Shown: in pieces, positions 1 to 4,387 of the stretch
Position numbering within the stretch: position 1 is the first letter of the stretch
Layout of the letters: every line of letters begins with the position of its first letter
Origin: Candidatus Treponema excrementipullorum
Lineage (GTDB): Bacteria > Spirochaetota > Spirochaetia > Treponematales > Treponemataceae
Reading direction: 5' to 3'
NCBI GenBank assembly: GCA_018883625.1
Contig: JAHLFV010000065.1
Location: forward strand, 1-5,429
DNA: 5,429 nt
The notes under the pieces: model-generated
What the model was told of the DNA's origin: nothing
The model's database searches: none
What the model saw: the letters and a program-made list of their open reading frames with translations, nothing else
Program-made: the position numbers and the translations under genes

Positions 1-1068
1 ACCTACAGGAAGCGGTAGACCGGATTCTGCAGCCTTGTCTATTTCCGCAATATTTATCCGGGAAAAAGTTCTGTTACCTGCAATATTTTCGGAAGATACC
101 CATGTAGAAAATTCTTCCGTACCATCCCACACTCCGGATGCTATTGCCAAACCGGCAACTTCTTTTAATGTTTTTGAATAAGTAGTGCCCACAGAGTTTT
201 TGACAAATAGCACTGCATCGGTTATCTTACCGTGAGCTGTTTCCTTTAACAAAACAATATCGCTGTCCCCTATTCTTGCATCCGTCGTCTTTACCCAAAA
301 ATCCCGTCCCGGTGTAGCAAGAGGCACGGTACACTCTTTCAGATTGTTACCGACTTCGTCAATGGCCCCCTGTTGATTTCTCATGTGAAGGACAATGTAC
401 TCCCCTACATCCACTTCTGTTGCCGGGAATACGTATTCTTCAAAGCCATTTTTTGAATCGATAGCTGTAGAAACGCTGATTCCTGCCAAGTTGCCGGGAC
501 GGTACACGTACAATTCAATAAACTCCAGCTCTTTATCACCGTTTTTGGCTGTCCGTACTTCACTGATTACAAGACCGGCTTTTCGGGAGTTAAAACCGTA
601 AAAGGGAATACGGAATTTCAAGCTGTTGCCGTGTTGGTCTGTTGCCGTTCCCGATAAAACATAATATTCTCCCGGTTTTGTTTTGTTATCTCCGGCAAAA
701 CATATTTCTTTCCCGTACAGTTCGGTCCGTTTTTCCCCGACTTCCGCTAATTCCGGTATTGCATCACCTTCGGATAACGGAATGTCGTTTATTTCCAATT
801 CGGCTTCTGCGTACAAGAGTGTTTCGCCGGTAGCAACTTCCAAAGCAGATAAAGAAATTGTTTCCGAAAAATACAGTGCAATGCTGTTTTCCGACACCTG
901 TTCAAAATATACCAGTTCGGGATTTGTTGTATCACCTTTAAAAGTTTCTATACCGGTAGCGGTCATTTTGCAGGACAGAGAAAAACCTGTTATGGCAATA
1001 CATACAAGGGGTACAACCAAACAAACACAAAAACGTACTACATTGTTTGTCCAAGATTCTGTTTTCAT
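1..1068 (-). CDS. Lamin-tail-domain (LTD) lipoprotein, partial at the 3' end
   Basis: The minus strand is open for 356 codons from ATG at 1068 to the window edge, with no stop, so the C-terminus is missing. The N-terminus has a basic stretch, a hydrophobic core at about residues 13-30 and a lipobox-like end, GFSLSC, with Cys33 as the likely lipidated residue; this is looser than the classical lipobox but acceptable for spirochaetes. Residues about 51-160 look like a bacterial Ig-like beta-sandwich (SIALYFSE near 62-69; DQHGNSLKFRIPFYG at 144-158). Residues about 165-290 fit a lamin-tail domain: GLVISEV at 165-171, LEFIELYVYRPGNLAG at 181-196, then FPATEVDVGEYIVL at 214-227. The segment TFSRINIAEID near 334-344 resembles the closing part of such proteins, so probably only a few tens of residues are missing (inference). 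It is likely anchored in a membrane facing periplasm or surface; no enzymatic role is evident. GGAGG at 1078-1074 lies 5 nt before ATG. A competing in-frame GTG start is listed separately. It is divergent from the gene at 1181. Confidence 0.82.
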   Translation of the reverse strand, partial: MKTESWTNNVVRFCVCLVVPLVCIAITGFSLSCKMTATGIETFKGDTTNPELVYFEQVSENSIALYFSETISLSALEVATGETLLYAEAELEINDIPLSEGDAIPELAEVGEKRTELYGKEICFAGDNKTKPGEYYVLSGTATDQHGNSLKFRIPFYGFNSRKAGLVISEVRTAKNGDKELEFIELYVYRPGNLAGISVSTAIDSKNGFEEYVFPATEVDVGEYIVLHMRNQQGAIDEVGNNLKECTVPLATPGRDFWVKTTDARIGDSDIVLLKETAHGKITDAVLFVKNSVGTTYSKTLKEVAGLAIASGVWDGTEEFSTWVSSENIAGNRTFSRINIAEIDKAAESGLPLPVG

Positions 1069-1101
1069 TTTTACCTCCGTATTAATTGTAGATAAAAATT
1101 T

Positions 1102-1116
1102 CACAAAATCTCCTTT
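1102..1116 (-). promoter_or_regulatory. Alternative in-frame GTG start with its own ribosome binding site
   Basis: On the minus strand AAAGGAG (1116-1110) sits 5 nt before a GTG at 1104-1102. This GTG is in frame with, and 12 codons upstream of, the ATG at 1068. Both starts have an equally good Shine-Dalgarno sequence at the same 5-nt spacing as the other genes here. I prefer the ATG because it gives a signal peptide of normal length; the GTG would add MKFLSTINTEVK and place the lipid cysteine at residue 45. Confidence 0.4.
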
Positions 1117-1131
1117 ACTAAGAAAAGAAAA

Positions 1132-1160
1132 TACACAAAAAAAACATAATAGTGTATAGT
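1132..1160 (+). promoter_or_regulatory. Weak candidate promoter for the gene at 1181
   Basis: TACACA (1132-1137) and TATAGT (1155-1160) are separated by 17 nt and match four and five positions of the sigma-70 consensus. Transcription would begin near 1167, just before the ribosome binding site AGAGG at 1171-1175. The surrounding DNA is A-rich, so chance matches are likely. Confidence 0.35.
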
Positions 1161-1180
1161 AAGCGTAAAGAGAGGATGCT

Positions 1181-1576
1181 ATGGAATATCACGTAAAAAA
1201 ATTACAGCTGTTTCAAAACTTATCTTACAGTAAAACAAGCACGTTTATGGAAGAAAAAATGATTAAATACACTACCTTGGTAGATAAGAAAAATCTGGAG
1301 CCTAAGCCGGAAGACTATTTGGTAAATCCTCACCCTTGTGGGAATATTATAAAAAATGAGGCCCCTCTTCCTCAAGATACCGAATGTATACCGGCAGGGT
1401 TATATGCCTTTGTCCAAAGTGATTATACGGAAGGAAATCTTACGCAGGCGGCAGAAGCTTTATGGCTGGAATGTCTTTGGGAAGAATATGAACCTTTAGA
1501 CGACACAATTTATCTTCGGGAATTGGAACATGGGGACAGAACAGTGTTTCAGCTTTTCAGAAAAATAAAGGGGTAA
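1181..1576 (+). CDS. Small uncharacterised protein, possibly an effector-binding-like domain
   Basis: This is a 131-residue soluble protein with no signal peptide or membrane segment. AGAGG at 1171-1175 lies 5 nt before the chosen ATG; internal methionines at residues 23 and 27 lack a comparable site. I do not recognise the family with certainty. The second half reads IPAGLYAFVQ (70-79), an acidic helical stretch rich in W, L and E (about 88-103), then IYLRELEHGDRTVFQLFRKI (110-129). An IPAG-Y strand, then a helix, then a YLRE strand recalls the GyrI-like / BmrR-type small-molecule-binding fold found at the C-terminus of MerR- and AraC-type regulators. No DNA-binding domain is attached, so it would be a stand-alone binding domain (low-confidence inference). 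It is divergent from the lamin-tail gene. deoD, 78 bp downstream, has its own promoter, so linkage to deoD is weak. Confidence 0.75.
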   Translation: MEYHVKKLQLFQNLSYSKTSTFMEEKMIKYTTLVDKKNLEPKPEDYLVNPHPCGNIIKNEAPLPQDTECIPAGLYAFVQSDYTEGNLTQAAEALWLECLWEEYEPLDDTIYLRELEHGDRTVFQLFRKIKG

Positions 1577-1587
1577 TCTTTATTTTT
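1561..1587 (+). terminator. AT-rich candidate terminator overlapping the stop codon
   Basis: AAAAATAAAG (1561-1570) is exactly complementary to CTTTATTTTT (1578-1587), with a 7-nt loop GGGTAAT that contains the TAA stop of the preceding gene. T-rich sequence follows up to about 1599. The stem has a single G-C pair, so it would be a weak terminator and may leak into deoD. Confidence 0.45.
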
Positions 1588-1590
1588 TTC

Positions 1591-1619
1591 TTGTTTTTTC
1601 CCTGTACACAGATTATACT
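1591..1619 (+). promoter_or_regulatory. deoD promoter (sigma-70 type)
   Basis: TTGTTT (1591-1596), a 17-nt spacer and TATACT (1614-1619) form a good sigma-70-type promoter. Transcription would start near 1626, leaving a leader of about 29 nt before the deoD ATG. It begins just after the weak terminator of the upstream gene, so deoD is probably transcribed on its own. Confidence 0.7.
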
Positions 1620-1654
1620 GGACGGGTAAACTTTTACTTTTTTTAGGAGTTGTT

Positions 1655-2359
1655 ATGAGTACACACATTAACGCAAAAGAAGGCCAGATAGCAGATACTA
1701 TTTTGTTGCCCGGAGATCCCCTAAGAGCAAAATTTATTGCAGAAAACTTTTTGGAAAATGCCGAATGCTACAATGAAGTACGGGGTATGTACGGTTTTAC
1801 CGGAACTTACAAAGGTAAACGGGTATCTGTTCAAGGTACGGGAATGGGACAACCGTCTCTTTCTATCTACGTAAACGAGCTTTTCCAGTTTTATGGTGTA
1901 CAAAAAGCTATCCGTGTAGGAACCTGTGGCGCAATTCATGAATCAACAAAGGTTCGGGATACAATTCTTGCAACCAGTGCCTGTACAGATTCTTCTCTCA
2001 TGCTTCAGCGTTTCGGAAATCTTCATTATGCACCTACTGCCAACTTTGAATTATTAATGGCTGCCTATAAAGCCGCACAGGAAGCCGGCATTAAAACACT
2101 TCAAGGATCGGTTGCTTCCAGCGATTTGTTCTACGACGAAAACGCAAACTGGAAAACTTGGGCAAAGTACGGTGTGTTAGGTGTTGAAATGGAAGCCGCA
2201 GAATTATACACTTTGGCTGCAAAATTCAACAGAAAAGCTTTGGCCATTATTACAGTATCCGATCACATTGTAACCGGAGAAGCAACAACCGCAGAAGAAC
2301 GGCAAACAACATTCTCCAATATGATAAAACTGGCATTGGAAGCCGGTACCAGTTGCTAA
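1655..2359 (+). CDS. deoD: Purine nucleoside phosphorylase, DeoD type
   Basis: This cytoplasmic enzyme cleaves purine (deoxy)ribonucleosides with phosphate, giving the free base and (deoxy)ribose 1-phosphate for purine salvage. The 234 residues compare with 239 in E. coli DeoD, and the chain aligns over its length as I recall that protein. Visible hallmarks are HIN with His4 (reaches the neighbouring subunit's phosphate site), PGDPLRAK at 19-26 with Gly20 and Arg24, Arg43 in [12 protein letters not shown] at 86-93 with Arg87, DLFY at 157-160, VEMEAAE at 177-183 and VSDHI at 201-205. Asp203 is the expected catalytic acid and Arg216 its partner. Position 90 is Thr where E. coli has Ser, a mild change in the phosphate pocket. 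This is the hexameric bacterial type, so adenosine should be accepted as well as inosine and guanosine (family knowledge). AGGAG at 1645-1649 lies 5 nt before the ATG. The gene has its own promoter and strong terminator, so it appears monocistronic. Confidence 0.96.
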   Translation: MSTHINAKEGQIADTILLPGDPLRAKFIAENFLENAECYNEVRGMYGFTGTYKGKRVSVQGTGMGQPSLSIYVNELFQFYGVQKAIRVGTCGAIHESTKVRDTILATSACTDSSLMLQRFGNLHYAPTANFELLMAAYKAAQEAGIKTLQGSVASSDLFYDENANWKTWAKYGVLGVEMEAAELYTLAAKFNRKALAIITVSDHIVTGEATTAEERQTTFSNMIKLALEAGTSC

Positions 2360-2374
2360 TGTATATCAGCAGTA

Positions 2375-2396
2375 AGGCTTTGAAAATTCAAAGTCT
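2375..2396 (+). other. Hairpin in the deoD 3' untranslated region
   Basis: AGGCTTTGA (2375-2383) can pair with TCAAAGTCT (2388-2396), nine pairs including one G-U, around a 4-nt loop. No T-run follows, so it is not itself a terminator. It lies 15 nt after the deoD stop and 9 nt before the true terminator, and could protect the mRNA 3' end. Confidence 0.5.
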
Positions 2397-2405
2397 GTAA
2401 CATAT

Positions 2406-2442
2406 AAAGCTTACCGAGGCAAAGTTTCGGTAAGCTTTTTTT
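2406..2442 (+). terminator. Strong intrinsic terminator of deoD
   Basis: AAAGCTTACCGA (2406-2417) and TCGGTAAGCTTT (2427-2438) form a perfect 12-bp stem with a 9-nt loop. The 3' arm runs into a seven-T tract (2436-2442). Confidence 0.93.
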
Positions 2443-2459
2443 GTATACTATAAAATGTC

Positions 2460-2476
2460 TACCTAAAAGATAGGTA
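2460..2476 (+). promoter_or_regulatory. Operator-like inverted repeat touching the -35 box
   Basis: TACCTA (2460-2465) and TAGGTA (2471-2476) are perfect inverted arms with a 5-nt centre. The repeat ends at the base before the -35 box of the lipoprotein promoter (2477). That position suits a regulator contacting polymerase. The regulator is unknown and the arms are short. Confidence 0.4.
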
Positions 2477-2506
2477 TTGACTAAGATAAAAAGACTTTGA
2501 TATACT
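2477..2506 (+). promoter_or_regulatory. Strong promoter of the lipoprotein gene
   Basis: TTGACT (2477-2482) and TATACT (2501-2506) each match five of six sigma-70 consensus positions, with an 18-nt spacer. Transcription should start near 2513, about 42 nt before the ATG at 2555. Confidence 0.8.
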
Positions 2507-2519
2507 TGCCCGACTAGAA

Positions 2520-2544
2520 ATAGTATGAAAAAATATCATACTGT
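2520..2544 (+). promoter_or_regulatory. 5' leader hairpin next to the ribosome binding site
   Basis: AGTATGA (2522-2528) pairs with TCATACT (2536-2542) around a 7-nt A-rich loop; a T-G wobble and an A-T pair extend the stem to 2520/2544. The stem ends directly at AGGAG (2545). With a start near 2513 it would sit almost at the 5' end of the transcript, as in leaders that slow mRNA decay or tune translation (inference). Confidence 0.55.
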
Positions 2545-2557
2545 AGGAGAAAAAATG
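2545..2557 (+). promoter_or_regulatory. Ribosome binding site that fixes the start at 2555
   Basis: AGGAG (2545-2549) lies 5 nt before ATG 2555, the spacing seen at the other genes here. An in-frame upstream ATG at 2525 has no such site, and it falls inside the leader hairpin. Translation from 2525 would also place MKKYHTVGEK ahead of an already complete lipoprotein signal peptide. Confidence 0.88.
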
Positions 2558-3220
2558 AAAAACATACGTTTGTTTACAGCTGTTTCTTTGTTAGCTGTCC
2601 TCTTGGTATCTTGCGGAGGTAACTCTAAAAAAGTTTCCATTGAACTGAGCTTTGATACAAAAGGAGAATCAGCTTCAAATTACTTGAATTGGTCCGCCGG
2701 TGACTTGTCAGTAAAAGACGGTTTTGATGCAGCAACCGGTGCTTCAAAGGCTCAGACAACAACTTTGTTTGATGCAGTACGTTATGACGGAACAGAAGCA
2801 AAGAAAGCTGCTATTCCCGGCAGTCTCCGTTCTTTGGTACTTTTTCCTGTAGCTTCTTACTCAACAGCAGAAGGTGACAACTTTACTGTTACAGAAAACG
2901 GAAAGCAGTTGACCATTACTTTTGTACACAGAGGTACAGCTACACAGATTACAACTGATGCTAACGGAAAATTCAACACAACCGATTCTTTTAAAATTGC
3001 TTCCGGTGTTGCTGACAACATCGGTGGAAAATTCCTTATTAAGGACGAATTCTTAAAAGAAGGCGGAAACAAAGCCAATATGGCAGATTTGGACTGGAGT
3101 AAGGTATCTTTAACAGCTGATACGGCTGCCCCTGATGCTGCCGTTAAATACAACGGAGAGTTGACAGCATCTATGAAAGACGGTGTACTTTCTGTAAAAG
3201 GTACATTAAAGGCAGAATAA
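2555..3220 (+). CDS. Secreted lipoprotein of unknown function
   Basis: The 221-residue product begins with a textbook lipoprotein signal: Lys2 and Arg5, a hydrophobic core at residues 6-18 and the lipobox LVSC at 17-20. Cys20, the only cysteine, would be lipidated after cleavage, and GGNSKK would tether the mature chain. The mature part (about 200 residues) is rich in Ala, Thr, Lys, Asp and Gly, with beta-strand-like segments such as VSIELSFDTKG (27-37), LRSLVLFPVASYS (91-103), KQLTITFVHRGTATQITT (117-134) and DGVLSVKGTLKAE (209-221). This suggests a small beta-rich envelope protein. I do not recognise a named domain, so no ligand or partner is proposed. A near-consensus promoter, a leader hairpin, a good ribosome binding site, a tandem TAA-TAG stop and a strong terminator suggest abundant expression as a single-gene unit (inference). 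It has no visible functional tie to deoD or the nucleotidyltransferase gene. Confidence 0.92.
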   Translation: MKNIRLFTAVSLLAVLLVSCGGNSKKVSIELSFDTKGESASNYLNWSAGDLSVKDGFDAATGASKAQTTTLFDAVRYDGTEAKKAAIPGSLRSLVLFPVASYSTAEGDNFTVTENGKQLTITFVHRGTATQITTDANGKFNTTDSFKIASGVADNIGGKFLIKDEFLKEGGNKANMADLDWSKVSLTADTAAPDAAVKYNGELTASMKDGVLSVKGTLKAE

Positions 3221-3239
3221 TAGCTGTTTCAGTCTGCGC

Positions 3240-3271
3240 ATACCCTCTCAGGCGAGAGGGTATTTTTTTTT
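3240..3271 (+). terminator. Strong intrinsic terminator of the lipoprotein gene
   Basis: ATACCCTCTC (3240-3249) and GAGAGGGTAT (3254-3263) form a perfect 10-bp stem with a 4-nt loop AGGC, followed by a run of nine T (3263-3271). It lies 19 nt after the TAA stop. Confidence 0.95.
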
Positions 3272-3331
3272 ATTCCCTAATGTACCTGTTTACAAAACTA
3301 CTATACACTTTACCGGTCAATTTTCACCACT

Positions 3332-3347
3332 ACTTTCAAATGAAAGT
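3332..3347 (+). promoter_or_regulatory. Operator-like 16-bp inverted repeat
   Basis: ACTTTCA (3332-3338) and TGAAAGT (3341-3347) are perfect inverted arms around AA. The repeat ends 5 nt before the proposed -35 box of the nucleotidyltransferase promoter, where an activator or repressor dimer could bind. No protein is known to bind it; the assignment rests on symmetry and position. Confidence 0.42.
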
Positions 3348-3352
3348 TTGCC

Positions 3353-3381
3353 TTGCGACATTTTATATTACGTGATATGCT
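3353..3381 (+). promoter_or_regulatory. Candidate promoter of the nucleotidyltransferase gene
   Basis: TTGCGA (3353-3358) and TATGCT (3376-3381), with a 17-nt spacer, each match four of six consensus positions. Transcription would start near 3388, about 29 nt before the ATG. Its moderate strength would fit a regulated gene. Confidence 0.55.
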
Positions 3382-3416
3382 TACTATAAGTGTAAACTAC
3401 ATATACAGGAGTAGTT

Positions 3417-4325
3417 ATGAAACCTACATTATTAGTTTTGGCAGCCGGAATGGGTAGCCGATACGGTGGAGTAAAGCAAATTGATGCTGTAGGACTCCAC
3501 AACGAAACTCTTTTGGACTTTGCAACTTACGATGCTATGCGCCATGGCTTTGGAAAAGTTGTATATGTTATCCGCAAAGACATTGAAAAAGATTTCAGAG
3601 AAAGACTTTTTGACAGGGTTGCAAGAAACTTTGATGCAGAATACGTCTTCCAAACCAGGGAAGGCGGACTTACCTCTGAACAGGCAAAAAAGGCAGAAAA
3701 CAGAACAAAACCCTGGGGAACTATCCATGCTGTTCTCAGTGCAGAAGAAGCGATAAAAACTCCTTTTGCAGTTATCAACGCTGACGACTACTACGGATCA
3801 ATAGCCTTTGAAACTTTAGGAAAACATTTGTCTCAAATGGCTGTCGACGGCACAGAACATGCTATGGTAGGATTCATTTTGGGAAATACCATGAGCCGTT
3901 CCGGTACTGTTTCCCGGGCAATTTGTACCGTCAAAGATGATTACCTTGTCTCTTTAAAAGAAAATACAAAAATCGGTTATGAAGGCGATAAAATAATCAG
4001 TCTCCTTGACGGAGAAAAAATTGAGTTAACGGGGAAGGAATGGGTATCCATGAATTTCTTTGGTTTCTCACCAAAAGCCTATGAGGAATTCCACGTTTAC
4101 TGGGAAAACTTCCTTAAAGACAATCTTACCAGCGAAAAAGCAGAAGCTCTTTTGCCGGAAGCTGCCAGTCAGATTATCACAAACAATCACGGTAAAATCA
4201 AAATGTACACGTCACCGGAAAATTGGTTCGGAATGACCTATCCCGAAGACAGAGCCATCGTTAAAGAAGAGATTGCAAAAAAAATTGCTTCAGGATATTA
4301 CCCTGATACTTTGTGGGAAAAATAA
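3417..4325 (+). CDS. Nucleotidyltransferase family protein (sugar-phosphate type)
   Basis: This is a 302-residue cytoplasmic protein of the NTP_transferase (GT-A-like) superfamily, whose members couple NTP to a sugar or alcohol phosphate and release pyrophosphate. The N-terminus carries the nucleotide-binding signature LAAGMGSRYGGVKQ at residues 8-21, with Gly11, Gly13, Arg15 and Lys20 as likely NTP-binding residues. KPWGT at 98-102 fits the base-recognition loop, and NADDYYG at 121-127 holds the likely metal-binding aspartates. Later conserved-looking blocks are SRSGTVSRAIC (160-170), VSMNFFGF (210-217) and WFGMTYPEDR (270-279). The opening resembles an uncharacterised subgroup annotated only as nucleotidyltransferase in Treponema and Bacteroidetes (from memory, not searched). 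The substrate cannot be read from sequence; hexose 1-phosphate or a phosphocholine-like alcohol are both possible. AGGAG at 3407-3411 lies 5 nt before the ATG. The gene stands alone and is convergent with the EF-G gene, with 62 bp between stop codons. Confidence 0.93.
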   Translation: MKPTLLVLAAGMGSRYGGVKQIDAVGLHNETLLDFATYDAMRHGFGKVVYVIRKDIEKDFRERLFDRVARNFDAEYVFQTREGGLTSEQAKKAENRTKPWGTIHAVLSAEEAIKTPFAVINADDYYGSIAFETLGKHLSQMAVDGTEHAMVGFILGNTMSRSGTVSRAICTVKDDYLVSLKENTKIGYEGDKIISLLDGEKIELTGKEWVSMNFFGFSPKAYEEFHVYWENFLKDNLTSEKAEALLPEAASQIITNNHGKIKMYTSPENWFGMTYPEDRAIVKEEIAKKIASGYYPDTLWEK

Positions 4326-4327
4326 AA

Positions 4328-4347
4328 CCTCAGAAATAACGCTGAGG
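4328..4347 (+). other. Short hairpin after the nucleotidyltransferase stop
   Basis: CCTCAG (4328-4333) and CTGAGG (4342-4347) form a 6-bp stem with an 8-nt loop, two bases after the TAA stop. The A-run that follows (4351-4356) would give U's in the minus transcript only upstream of this hairpin's complement, so it is not a terminator for either strand. It may act with the next hairpin. Confidence 0.4.
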
Positions 4348-4350
4348 CAG

Positions 4351-4386
4351 AAAAAAGCCGGGAACCTTGCGATTCCCGGTTTTTTT
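4351..4386. terminator. Bidirectional intrinsic terminator between convergent genes
   Basis: CCGGGAA (4358-4364) and TTCCCGG (4373-4379) form a GC-rich 7-bp stem with an 8-nt loop. Six A precede it (4351-4356) and seven T follow (4380-4386), so either transcript gains a U-tract after the stem. It serves the nucleotidyltransferase gene on the plus strand and the EF-G gene on the minus strand, whose TAA ends at 4388. Confidence 0.9.
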
Positions 4387-4387
4387 G

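Noticed and set aside
1085..1090. TACAAT on the minus strand as a -10 box for the lamin-tail gene
   Set aside because: It would start transcription on the ribosome binding site itself, and no -35 box lies 16-18 nt upstream.
395..1159. Plus-strand open frames at 395-601, 642-833 and 683-1159
   Set aside because: They lie mostly or wholly antisense to the minus-strand lipoprotein frame. They have low-complexity Ser/Pro-rich products and no convincing ribosome binding sites.
1626..1637. GTAAA-CT-TTTAC inverted repeat at the predicted deoD transcription start
   Set aside because: Five-base AT-rich arms are too likely by chance in this sequence to call an operator.
1721..1939. Minus-strand open frame inside deoD
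   Set aside because: It is antisense to a well-supported enzyme gene and its product has no recognisable feature.
2443..2458. TATACT / TATAAA boxes just after the deoD terminator as a second promoter
   Set aside because: No -35 match lies at a suitable distance, and a much better promoter is present at 2477-2506.
2857..3153. Minus-strand open frame inside the lipoprotein gene
   Set aside because: It is the shadow of a gene with a clear signal peptide and strong expression signals.
3432..3778. Minus- and plus-strand frames inside the nucleotidyltransferase gene
   Set aside because: They overlap the catalytic signature region of a real gene in other frames and show no independent start signals.
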